Shown here: positions 6,999 through 14,112 of the stretch, piece after piece
Numbering within the stretch: position 1 is the first letter of the stretch
How the letters are laid out: every line of letters starts with the position of its first letter
Assembly: GCA_045617525.1 (NCBI GenBank)
Contig: JAZLIT010000254.1
Location: forward strand, 1-22,467
Origin: JAZLIT01 sp045617525
GTDB taxonomy: Bacteria; Bacillota; Bacilli; Bacillales_A; Planococcaceae
Length of the DNA: 22,467 nucleotides
Direction: 5' to 3'
Translations under genes and position numbers: made by a program
The notes under the pieces: model-generated
The model's database searches: none
Seen by the model: the letters and a program-made list of their open reading frames with translations, nothing else
Told to the model about the DNA's origin: nothing

Positions 6999-7793
6999 AT
7001 GCGAATATTTATGGCCGTACTTTTATTTTTGACGTTAAGTGTGAATACACACGCCTTTACAGGACAAAATGTCCAACGTGGTGCCTATGGTGATGATGTA
7101 GTTGAGTTACAGGCAAGGCTGCAATATTTAAGTTTTTACAAAGGAGAAATTGATGGCAAATTTGGGTATGGGACGCAACGTGCGCTTCGTACTTTTCAGG
7201 AGCAATATGGTTTACCAGTGGATGGTATAGCCGGCTCAAAAACGAAGCAAATGCTCGTCAATAATTCGGATTTTGACCGAGAATGGGTGCACACTCAAAT
7301 AAACAAGGGCAATCGCTTCACTTATTATGGCGGAACACCACTGGATCAACAAGTGAAAGGACAAGGCCAAGGACAAGGAGAAGGCCAAGGCCAGGGACAA
7401 GGCGTGAAGCAATCTACCGCACAGTTGCCAACGGGTTACACGGAAAAGGATTTGCAAATATTGGCCAATGCTGTTTACGGTGAGGCACGAGGTGAGCCTT
7501 ATGAAGGGCAAGTCGCAGTTGCAGCAGTCATATTAAATCGACTAGAATCACCAGAATTTCCAGATACAATTTCGGGCATCATTTTTCAGCCTCTCGCATT
7601 TACCGCCGTTGCTGATGGGCAAATATGGCTAGAACCAAACGAACGAGCAAAGGAAGCAGTGCTCGATGCACTTAATGGATGGGATCCTACAGAAAATGCG
7701 CTTTATTATTTTAATCCAGTGACAGCAACAAGTGAATGGATATGGTCACGCCCACAAATAAAGCAAATCGGCGAACATATTTTTTGCTTATAG
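6999..7793 (+). CDS. sleB: Spore cortex-lytic enzyme SleB
   Basis: Lytic transglycosylase that cuts muramic-delta-lactam-containing cortex peptidoglycan during germination; made in the forespore and stored in the spore. The 264-aa precursor has a signal peptide (residues 1-19, cut after NTHA) and a peptidoglycan-binding domain at about 26-85 (YGDDVVELQARLQYLSFY, DGKFGYGTQRALRTFQ). A glycine/glutamine linker of seven dipeptide repeats (residues 121-134) follows. The C-terminal Hydrolase_2 catalytic domain, from about 150 to the end, starts LQILANAVYGEARGEPYEG, whose first Glu in YGEARGE is the expected catalytic residue. AAAGGAG lies 8 bases before the ATG. It is followed 12 bases later by ypeB, its usual operon partner. 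It is shorter than the roughly 305 residues in B. subtilis, mostly in the linker. Confidence 0.95.
   Translation: MRIFMAVLLFLTLSVNTHAFTGQNVQRGAYGDDVVELQARLQYLSFYKGEIDGKFGYGTQRALRTFQEQYGLPVDGIAGSKTKQMLVNNSDFDREWVHTQINKGNRFTYYGGTPLDQQVKGQGQGQGEGQGQGQGVKQSTAQLPTGYTEKDLQILANAVYGEARGEPYEGQVAVAAVILNRLESPEFPDTISGIIFQPLAFTAVADGQIWLEPNERAKEAVLDALNGWDPTENALYYFNPVTATSEWIWSRPQIKQIGEHIFCL
7359..7400 (+). repeat. Hexanucleotide tandem repeat coding the SleB linker
   Basis: Seven 6-bp units of the form GGNNAR (GGACAA, GGCCAA, GGACAA, GGAGAA, GGCCAA, GGCCAG, GGACAA) code for Gly-Gln/Gly-Glu dipeptides. Multiples of six keep the frame, so unit number could vary between strains. Confidence 0.8.
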
Positions 7794-7805
7794 GAGGGCG
7801 AACAG

Positions 7806-9080
7806 ATGAAAAACTTGAGCTATTTATTAGGAATATTCGTCATTATTTTAGGGTTAGTCAGCATTCAACAATATCGTACAAATCAAAATTTAGAGCGGCA
7901 AGTATTTTCACATTACACAAATGAACTATCGATTGCCTCTGAAAGAATGACGGATTTGCAAAGTTCAGTTCATCAATCACTACTCTATAAGGATGAACTC
8001 GCAAGAAATGAGGAATTGACGAATATTTGGCGTCTAAGCAGTGAGTTGAAAGGGTCAATTAATAAACTTCCGATTGATCAGGAAACAGCTAATGAATGGA
8101 ATCAATATTTAAGTCGTCTTGGAGCTGCTGCTCAAAGTTCGAAAGCAGAGGGTGGCGGAGATTGGGCGACTACGATGCAACAGGCTGCGCAAAATATGGA
8201 TGAGCTTGTTATCTCATGGCAGGATGCTGCGTCAAGTTTATTTGTGTTAGATGGAAAAATGACGGCTTGGAATAATTTGCAATTAGGTAAAGAACCGTCT
8301 TCATTTGCTGCAAGTAATAAAATGATTAGTGGCTTTAGAGAAACCGATTTTCCTTTGACGGCGAGTGAAAGTGACGCCGAGAAAAAACGAGACCTGCAAT
8401 TTTTACTTGATGAAAACATCACTAAAAAAGAAGCAATAGAAGCATTTCAGGTTTATTTCCCGCAAATTGGAAATGCTGCACTAACTGTAACGAAAAATAA
8501 AGATGACGCACCCTATAGCTTCTATCATATTCAATTTGTGCAGGGCTCGCGCATAGGCTATGCAGATGTAACTGAAAAGGGTGGCCATATTTTATCCTTC
8601 TTATTAGAGCGTCCTGTGCTTGGAGATGCGAAATCACATGAGGAAATTAAGCAATCGGCTGAAACGTTTTTGGATAATGTTGGATACAAGGATCTCGTGC
8701 ATGTGGATTCACGCGAAAATAATAATGTTTGGCACTTTGTGTATTCACGTATTACCGAAGATGATGTAATCGTTTATCCAGATAGTATCCAAATAAAGGT
8801 AGCGAAGGATTCAGGTGAAGTTCTAGGTGTTAATGCAATGGAATATATTCAACAGGAAACACTCAAAGATCAAAAAGTAGTCCCACTTGATATTGAGACT
8901 TTCTTCCAACCCGATGTTACGATACTTGAAATGAAAAAGATTTACACGAACGATAAAAATTTTGACTCGAGACTTTGTTATGAAGTTGTGGCTGTGAATA
9001 ACAGCAACGATCGCTATACATTTAGAATGATAATCGATGCAGAAACGCATGTTGTTCATAAGGTAGAGAATTTACACTAA
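7806..9080 (+). CDS. ypeB: Germination protein YpeB
   Basis: Partner of SleB. YpeB is needed for SleB to be assembled and kept stable in the dormant spore, and it inhibits SleB until germination, when it is proteolysed. The 424-aa product has a single N-terminal membrane anchor (residues 5-21, SYLLGIFVIILGLVSIQ). A mainly helical region to about residue 185 follows, then a C-terminal half built of PepSY-type modules (for example IGYADVTEKGGHILSFLLE, IQIKVAKDSGEVLGVNAMEY, FRMIIDAETHVVHKVENLH). It is slightly shorter than the B. subtilis protein (about 450). The ribosome site AGGAGGG lies 7 bases upstream, and the gene is co-transcribed with sleB, starting 12 bases after its stop. A strong terminator follows, so the operon is sleB-ypeB only. 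Confidence 0.94.
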   Translation: MKNLSYLLGIFVIILGLVSIQQYRTNQNLERQVFSHYTNELSIASERMTDLQSSVHQSLLYKDELARNEELTNIWRLSSELKGSINKLPIDQETANEWNQYLSRLGAAAQSSKAEGGGDWATTMQQAAQNMDELVISWQDAASSLFVLDGKMTAWNNLQLGKEPSSFAASNKMISGFRETDFPLTASESDAEKKRDLQFLLDENITKKEAIEAFQVYFPQIGNAALTVTKNKDDAPYSFYHIQFVQGSRIGYADVTEKGGHILSFLLERPVLGDAKSHEEIKQSAETFLDNVGYKDLVHVDSRENNNVWHFVYSRITEDDVIVYPDSIQIKVAKDSGEVLGVNAMEYIQQETLKDQKVVPLDIETFFQPDVTILEMKKIYTNDKNFDSRLCYEVVAVNNSNDRYTFRMIIDAETHVVHKVENLH

Positions 9081-9140
9081 AGTAATAAGGTAACCTTGTT
9101 GCATATGAAAAAGAACGTTCCCAAATGAAAGTTTTATACA

Positions 9141-9177
9141 AAACAGCCCATTCATTAGAATGGGCTGTTTGATTTTT
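9141..9177 (+). terminator. Terminator of sleB-ypeB
   Basis: Perfect 13-bp stem AAACAGCCCATTC/GAATGGGCTGTTT, ATTA loop, then GATTTTT. Confidence 0.85.
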
Positions 9178-9195
9178 GGTTGATTAGGAACTAAC

Positions 9196-9224
9196 TGGAA
9201 AACGACTTCTATATAATATATACT
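9196..9224 (+). promoter_or_regulatory. Candidate promoter of the orphan ORF
   Basis: TGGAAA (4/6), 17 bases, TATACT (5/6). An overlapping TATAAT at 9212-9217 lacks a spaced -35. The region is very AT-rich, so chance matches are likely. Confidence 0.3.
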
Positions 9225-9251
9225 AAATTAAGTTATAGTGTGTTTTTAAGA

Positions 9252-9275
9252 GAATCATTAAATACAAAATGATTC
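9252..9275. repeat. Inverted repeat in the leader of the orphan ORF
   Basis: GAATCATT (9252-9259), 8-base spacer, AATGATTC (9268-9275): perfect 8-bp arms. No T-run follows, so it is not a terminator. It could be an operator or an RNA hairpin between the candidate promoter and the ORF at 9340. Confidence 0.45.
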
Positions 9276-9339
9276 CTTTGAGAGTGAATTAAAAAAAACG
9301 GCTATCACAGTTAAAATTTTATGTGAAAAGGGGATAAGG

Positions 9340-9660
9340 ATGAAAATAAATTTAGCGATTTTTATATCTTCCATAAATGGACAAAAAGAAAGTAATTCAG
9401 GAAAATTATTGATGAAAACATTTAAATCTAATATTCGCCCCGTAAAAGGGGACATCATAGAAGATCCAGGGTTCCATGCAGATTATCATAATGGATATGA
9501 AGTAGTTAGAGTTACAATCAATTACACTTTGAACGAATGCTTTGTTTCATTACACCCACTTGTGTTAGAAAGAGAGAAAATGAAGACAGAAAATTATATA
9601 GAAAGACTTGAAGCAAATGGTTGGAATATTGTTTCAAAAGAAGAATTAAAGGGTATATAA
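9340..9660 (+). CDS. Hypothetical protein, 106 aa, unrecognised
   Basis: I do not recognise this protein. It is soluble in appearance, with no signal peptide beyond a short hydrophobic start (INLAIFISSI) and no membrane segment. A central stretch IRPVKGDIIEDPGFHADYHN, then YEVVRVTINYTLNECFVSLHPL, reads like a small beta-rich domain and is followed by an acidic/basic helix (EREKMKTENYIERLEANGW). The ATG at 9340 is preceded by AAAAGGGGATAAGG, a good ribosome site. An internal Met25 with a weaker AGGAA is the alternative and would remove the least conserved-looking part. It sits alone between the ypeB terminator and motI, where B. subtilis has no gene, so it is probably a lineage-specific insertion. 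No clear terminator follows. Confidence 0.6.
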   Translation: MKINLAIFISSINGQKESNSGKLLMKTFKSNIRPVKGDIIEDPGFHADYHNGYEVVRVTINYTLNECFVSLHPLVLEREKMKTENYIERLEANGWNIVSKEELKGI

Positions 9661-9969
9661 GAAGAAACTCTGCAGATTAAATGTTTTTCAAATTTTTATA
9701 GAGGTTAATACCTCAAATGGGTTTCAATTTATTTGTGTTTTCAGCCGTATAACGAATGTAAAATGAACTATTTTTTGTTCCTTGTGTATCTTGTGAAATG
9801 AAAAAGAATATAGGGTTTTATTAGTTTAATCTCTAACCTATTATATGTAAAAGAGAACGGCAAAAAAATTATTTTTAATTCAAAAAATTTGTGGCAAAAT
9901 ATAGATATATATCGAACATCATGCGATAATAAACAGAAAATAAACAATTAATGTTCGAGGAGATAAATT
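9661..9969. other. AT-rich 309-base gap before motI
   Basis: No convincing ORF, RNA gene or strong promoter is seen. It contains a small hairpin GAGGT-TAAT-ACCTC (9701-9714) without a T-run, and a 7-bp inverted repeat CGAACAT (9913-9919)/ATGTTCG (9951-9957) whose right arm touches the motI ribosome site GAGGAG. Long A/T homopolymer runs make isolated -10 matches uninformative. Confidence 0.5.
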
Positions 9970-10623
9970 ATGGAATTAAAAATGGGGACTTCATTAACTC
10001 TTGAACCTACTTTTACAGAACGAGTTGAAAAATTTCGTTGTCGTATTGTAGAGCAAGCGGACAATATCTTTTTTATTGATTATCCAATTAATACACACAC
10101 GAAGAAAACGGTATTTTTAGTGGATGGTTCTCAGTTTCGGGTAACTTTCATGAATGAGGCAAAGGAAAGCTATGCGTTTAATACAGAAGTGTTAGGTCGT
10201 AAAGGCGGCGTAGTTCCAATGGTTATGCTATCATGTCCACCAAAAGATGAATTCATAAAAATTCAGAGACGCGAATATGTACGTGTTGAAACGTCAACGG
10301 ATGTTGCCGTTGAGTGCAATGGAAATTTTTATCAATTAATAACAGATGATATAAGTGCTGGTGGTTTGGCTGTTGTTTTGAAAAATTCAGTTGATATTAA
10401 AGATGGGGACGAAGTTAAGCTAACGGTTGTTCTGCCTTATTCAAATGGTGATTTGAAATATGTGCAATCAACCGGTATCGTTATGCGTTTAATTAATCGA
10501 GAACTTGTGAAAATTGCATCTATTCAATTTACAGATACAGATGATCTTGATAAACAGCACATCGTACGTTTCTGTTTCGAACGTCAATTACAGTTGAGAA
10601 AAAAAGAATTAAATGAAAGTTAA
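9970..10623 (+). CDS. motI: PilZ-domain c-di-GMP receptor MotI (YpfA)
   Basis: Cyclic-di-GMP binding protein of 217 aa, the same length as B. subtilis MotI/YpfA. There the ligand-bound form acts as a clutch on the flagellar stator MotA and stops motility. An N-terminal YcgR-like beta domain (about residues 5-90) precedes the PilZ domain. The PilZ signature is complete: RxxxR at residues 101-105 (REYVR within IQRREYVRVE) and the D/NxSxxG element at 127-132 (DISAGG), so nucleotide binding is expected. Start 9970 is supported by GAGGAG about 7 bases upstream. B. subtilis has ypfB between this gene and cmk; here only a terminator and the cmk promoter lie between. Flagellar targets are not in the window. 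Confidence 0.88.
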   Translation: MELKMGTSLTLEPTFTERVEKFRCRIVEQADNIFFIDYPINTHTKKTVFLVDGSQFRVTFMNEAKESYAFNTEVLGRKGGVVPMVMLSCPPKDEFIKIQRREYVRVETSTDVAVECNGNFYQLITDDISAGGLAVVLKNSVDIKDGDEVKLTVVLPYSNGDLKYVQSTGIVMRLINRELVKIASIQFTDTDDLDKQHIVRFCFERQLQLRKKELNES

Positions 10624-10649
10624 AAAGTGACTCTTGTGGTCGCTTTTTT
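10623..10649 (+). terminator. Terminator overlapping the motI stop codon
   Basis: Stem AAAAGTGAC/GTCGCTTTT (one G-T pair), 7-base loop, T-run to 10649. The first stem base belongs to the stop codon. Confidence 0.7.
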
Positions 10650-10661
10650 ATTTATTTGAGA

Positions 10662-10691
10662 TCGATAATTGTTTAGATTTTATGCTATACT
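10662..10691 (+). promoter_or_regulatory. Extended -10 promoter of cmk
   Basis: TCGATA (4/6), 18 bases, TATACT (10686-10691), with TATGC just before it giving the TRTGn extension. The 11-mer TATGCTATACT recurs in front of hepS. Confidence 0.65.
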
Positions 10692-10714
10692 ATTTCGGAA
10701 AGTAGGGATTATTT

Positions 10715-11389
10715 ATGACAAAAAAAATTCAAATTGCAATTGATGGACCAGCAGGTGCTGGTAAAAGTACAATTGCCAAAATAGTAGCAGAAAAATTATT
10801 TTTCACTTACATCGACACAGGGGCAATGTACCGCGCCGTTACGTATAAAGCAATACAATCAAACATACAATTAAATGACTCTTCAAAAATTGAAGAAATG
10901 CTAAATGCAACAACGATTGAATTAACACCATCAGAGCAAGGACAACTTGTATTTGTGGACGGGAAAGATGTTTCGGAAGCAATTCGTTCAAATGAAGTGA
11001 CTTCAAATGTTTCGGAAGTTGCAGCACATGCGAATATTCGTGAAATTCTTGTAGCAATGCAGAAAGAACTTGCAGCTGCAGGTGGTATTGTAATGGACGG
11101 ACGAGATATTGGCACGCATGTATTAAAAGAAGCAGAATTAAAAGTATTTATGTCCGCTTCAGTTGAAGAACGTGCTAAAAGAAGACAATTAGACAATGAA
11201 CGTCGTGGCATTGAGTCAACGTTAGAAGGTTTAATTGAAGATATTTCACGTCGCGATAAATTTGATAGTGAGCGTGAAGCTTCGCCATTAGTACAAGCTG
11301 AAGATGCAATTTATTTAGATACAACTAAATTAACGATTCAGCAAGCCGTAGAAGAAATTTTACGCTTAGCAATTGAAAGAATGCAGTAA
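10715..11389 (+). CDS. cmk: Cytidylate kinase
   Basis: Phosphorylates CMP and dCMP to the diphosphates using ATP, recycling pyrimidine nucleotides for RNA, DNA and lipid precursors in the cytosol. The 224-aa length fits the bacterial enzyme. The P-loop DGPAGAGKST lies at residues 10-19, followed by the nucleotide-binding segment YIDTGAMYRAVTYKA. The late part has the family motif VMDGRDIGTHVLKEAELKVF and the lid arginines in ERAKRRQLDNERRG and DISRRDKFDSEREASPL. The ribosome site is weak (AGTAGGG). It is followed after 96 bp by the S1-like gene, the usual neighbour in Firmicutes, without an intervening terminator, so read-through co-expression is likely. Confidence 0.95.
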   Translation: MTKKIQIAIDGPAGAGKSTIAKIVAEKLFFTYIDTGAMYRAVTYKAIQSNIQLNDSSKIEEMLNATTIELTPSEQGQLVFVDGKDVSEAIRSNEVTSNVSEVAAHANIREILVAMQKELAAAGGIVMDGRDIGTHVLKEAELKVFMSASVEERAKRRQLDNERRGIESTLEGLIEDISRRDKFDSEREASPLVQAEDAIYLDTTKLTIQQAVEEILRLAIERMQ

Positions 11390-11485
11390 TTTTTTAACAT
11401 TTTTTCACATTATTGAAGGTTTTCTTTTGTTTTTGTCGAACTATTCTAATAAAATTGAATAAAAGGATGCGAAGGAGGGTTACAT

Positions 11486-12625
11486 ATGTCTAATGAAATG
11501 GATTTAAATTTAAATCAAGGGTTTCAAGAAGGAGATATAGTGAAAGGTATTGCTGCGCAGGTTGAGGAAAAAGCAGTAACGGTTTCAATTGAGGGTGCGC
11601 CCTTTGATGGAATTATACCGATTAGCGAACTTTCAAGTTTACACATTGAAAAAGCCTCTGATTTGATATCAGTAGGAGACGAAATGGAACTAATTATTAC
11701 AAAGGTTGAAGAAGGTAATTTTGTCCTTTCGAAACGTAAATTAGATGCATTAAAAGCTTGGGATCAGCTTGAAGAGAAGTTTGCTTCTGGAGAAGTGTTT
11801 GAAGCTGAAGTTAAAGATGTTGTAAAAGGCGGACTTGTAGTCGATTTAGGCGTTCGCGGATTTGTCCCAGCGTCATTAGTCGAGGATCATTTTGTGGAAG
11901 ATTTCGAGGATTACAAAGGAAGAGTTTTAGCATTTAAAATTACTGAATTGGACAAGGAAAAAAGTCGACTGATTCTTTCTCATCGTGCAGTAGTTGAAAA
12001 TGAGAAAGCTTCGAAAAAGCAAGTTGTTTTAGCTGGAATTAAAGAAGGCGATGAAATTGAAGGTAAAGTTCAGCGTCTTGCTACATTTGGGGCTTTTGTC
12101 GATCTTGGTGGTGTAGACGGGTTAGTGCACATCTCTCAAGTTTCGCATGAACATATTGATGATATTTCTACAGTGCTTTCTGAAGGGCAAACAGTGAAAG
12201 TGAAGGTGCTTTCTGTTGATCCTGTGAATGAACGTATTTCATTGTCAATTAAAGATACATTACCTGGGCCGTGGACAGAAATTGCCACTAAGGCCACAAA
12301 AGGTACCATTTTAGATGGGAAGGTACAGCGGTTAGTTCCTTTTGGAGCGTTTATCGAAGTATTCCCTGGTATCGAGGGATTAGTGCATATTTCTCAAATT
12401 GCGCATAAGCATATTAGTACGCCGCATGAAGTTTTAAAGGAAGGTCAAAATGTGCAAGTGAAAGTGCTAGAAGTAAATGTTGCGGATAAGCGCCTTTCAT
12501 TAAGCATTAAAGAGCTAATTGAAAACCCGAATGCAGTAGAAGAGATTGACTATGAGTTGCCAGAAGAAAATTCAGGCTTTTCGTTTGGTGATGTAATTGG
12601 TGATCAATTAAAAGGTTTTAAATAA
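11486..12625 (+). CDS. ypfD: Ribosomal protein S1-like protein (YpfD)
   Basis: RNA-binding protein of 379 aa with four S1 (OB-fold) domains at about residues 17-85, 102-168, 188-257 and 273-344. The third and fourth carry the strongest S1 signatures (VQRLATFGAFVDLG with GLVHISQVSHEHI; VQRLVPFGAFIEVF with GLVHISQIAHKHI). E. coli S1 has six domains. The four-domain form is normal in low-GC Firmicutes, where it is not a tightly bound essential ribosomal protein and its role in translation is less clear. The start is well fixed by AAGGAGGG 6 bases upstream. A terminator follows. It is often annotated rpsA; I use the B. subtilis name because the gene order matches. Confidence 0.93.
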   Translation: MSNEMDLNLNQGFQEGDIVKGIAAQVEEKAVTVSIEGAPFDGIIPISELSSLHIEKASDLISVGDEMELIITKVEEGNFVLSKRKLDALKAWDQLEEKFASGEVFEAEVKDVVKGGLVVDLGVRGFVPASLVEDHFVEDFEDYKGRVLAFKITELDKEKSRLILSHRAVVENEKASKKQVVLAGIKEGDEIEGKVQRLATFGAFVDLGGVDGLVHISQVSHEHIDDISTVLSEGQTVKVKVLSVDPVNERISLSIKDTLPGPWTEIATKATKGTILDGKVQRLVPFGAFIEVFPGIEGLVHISQIAHKHISTPHEVLKEGQNVQVKVLEVNVADKRLSLSIKELIENPNAVEEIDYELPEENSGFSFGDVIGDQLKGFK

Positions 12626-12637
12626 AAAATTAAATTT

Positions 12638-12675
12638 AAAGGCAAGGGAGTGTTCGTCACAACCTTGTCTTTTTT
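12638..12675 (+). terminator. Terminator of the S1-like gene
   Basis: Outer stem AAAGGCAAGG/CCTTGTCTTT (one G-T pair) and an inner GTG/CAC pair around TTCGT, then a T-run. Confidence 0.8.
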
Positions 12676-12716
12676 ATTGTTTGATGAATGTTTCCTTTTG
12701 TTCTAGGGCGATTAAA

Positions 12717-12725
12717 TGCTATAAT
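12717..12725 (+). promoter_or_regulatory. Extended -10 promoter of der
   Basis: TGC followed by a perfect TATAAT (12720-12725); TTGTTC at 12698-12703 gives a weak -35 with a 16-base spacer. A second TATAAT at 12739-12744 could be a further start but has no matching -35. Confidence 0.55.
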
Positions 12726-12779
12726 AGTCAAATTCGTGTATAATACAAAAAGATTAGAGTTTGGAAGGATGAATTACAA

Positions 12780-14090
12780 ATGACAAAACCAGTAATTGCT
12801 ATCGTAGGTCGTCCGAACGTAGGTAAATCGACAATTTTCAACCGTATTGTTGGAGAGCGTGTATCAATCGTGGAAGATATTCCAGGGATTACACGTGACC
12901 GTATTTATAGTTCGGCAGATTGGCTAGCACATGAATTTAATATTATTGACACAGGCGGTATTGAAATCGGAGACGAACCGTTTTTAGAGCAAATCCGTCA
13001 ACAAGCAGAAATTGCAATTGATGAGGCAGACGTAATCATTTTCATGACGAATGGTCGTGAAGGCGTAACATCTGCGGATGAGCAAGTTGCAAAAATCCTT
13101 TACAAAACGAAGAAACCTGTCGTTTTAGCAGTAAATAAAATCGATAATCCAGATATGCGTGAAATGATGTATGATTTCTACTCATTAGGTTTCGGCGAGC
13201 CATTCCCAATTTCAGGTTCACATGGTCTAGGCCTTGGGGATTTATTAGATGAATGTGCAAAGTCATTCCCAGAGGATGGAGAAGAAGCATACGGTGAAGA
13301 TACAATTAAATTCTCTTTAATTGGTCGTCCAAACGTAGGTAAATCTTCATTAGTTAATGCTTTCTTAGGTGAAGAACGCGTAATCGTTTCAGAGATTTCG
13401 GGTACTACACGTGACGCAATTGACACACCTTATTCATACGATGGTCAAGATTATGTAATCATTGATACTGCAGGTATGCGTAAAAAAGGGAAAGTATATG
13501 AAACGACTGAAAAGTATTCTGTATTACGTGCATTACGTGCGATTGAACGCTCAGACGTTGTTTTAGTTGTCTTCAATGCAGAAGAAGGTATTCAAGAACA
13601 AGATAAAAAAATTGCCGGTTATGCACATGAGGCAGGTAAAGCAATCGTTATCGTAGTAAACAAATGGGATGCTATTGAAAAAGACGATAAAACAATGAAT
13701 GCTTATACAACGCAAATTCGTGAGCATTTCTTATTCTTAGATTATGCGCCAATCGTTTATGTATCTGCAAAAACGAAACAACGTATTCTTACATTATTAC
13801 CAGTAATCCAACGTGTAAGTGAAAACCATGCAATGCGTATTCAATCTTCAGTATTAAATGAATTAATTGAAGATGCAGTTGCACGTAACCCAGCGCCATC
13901 AGATAAAGGCCGTCGTTTACGTCTTTACTATGCAACTCAAGTGGCAATTAAGCCGCCGACATTTGTTGTATTCGTGAATGAACCTGAACTGATGCACTTT
14001 TCTTATGAGCGTTTCCTTGAAAACCGTATTCGTGAAACATTCGATTTCGAAGGTACGCCGATTCGCTTAATTACTCGTGCGCGTGATTAA
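12780..14090 (+). CDS. der: Ribosome-assembly GTPase Der (EngA)
   Basis: Essential GTPase for maturation of the 50S ribosomal subunit. The 436-aa product matches the family size and has two tandem G domains and a C-terminal KH-like domain. G domain 1: GRPNVGKST (residues 10-18), DIPGITRDR, DTGG (57-60) and NKID (119-122). G domain 2: GRPNVGKSS near residue 182, SGTTRDAIDTP, DTAGMRKKG and NKWD. The C-terminal part includes NPAPSDKGRRLRLYYATQ and ends RIRETFDFEGTPIRLITRARD, the usual Der C-terminus. The ribosome site is GGAAGGAT about 9 bases upstream. gpsA begins 22 bp after the stop, so the two are probably co-transcribed, as in B. subtilis. yphA and yphB, which precede der in B. subtilis, are absent. 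Confidence 0.97.
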   Translation: MTKPVIAIVGRPNVGKSTIFNRIVGERVSIVEDIPGITRDRIYSSADWLAHEFNIIDTGGIEIGDEPFLEQIRQQAEIAIDEADVIIFMTNGREGVTSADEQVAKILYKTKKPVVLAVNKIDNPDMREMMYDFYSLGFGEPFPISGSHGLGLGDLLDECAKSFPEDGEEAYGEDTIKFSLIGRPNVGKSSLVNAFLGEERVIVSEISGTTRDAIDTPYSYDGQDYVIIDTAGMRKKGKVYETTEKYSVLRALRAIERSDVVLVVFNAEEGIQEQDKKIAGYAHEAGKAIVIVVNKWDAIEKDDKTMNAYTTQIREHFLFLDYAPIVYVSAKTKQRILTLLPVIQRVSENHAMRIQSSVLNELIEDAVARNPAPSDKGRRLRLYYATQVAIKPPTFVVFVNEPELMHFSYERFLENRIRETFDFEGTPIRLITRARD

Positions 14091-14112
14091 TAGAGGTGGA
14101 GGGGACGGTATT

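Noticed and set aside
7236..7511. Minus-strand ORF opposite sleB
   Set aside because: A shadow frame of the repetitive linker and catalytic domain; the plus-strand SleB domains are clear.
9701..9714. Hairpin GAGGT-TAAT-ACCTC as a terminator for the orphan ORF
   Set aside because: Only five base pairs and followed by AAATGGG, not a T-run.
9913..9926. CGAAC sequence upstream of motI as an SOS/LexA box
   Set aside because: The right half (GTTCG at the required 4-base spacing) is absent; the matching arm is 31 bases away.
10807..11211. 134-codon minus-strand ORF inside cmk
   Set aside because: Antisense shadow of a well-defined kinase gene; no ribosome site and low-complexity composition.
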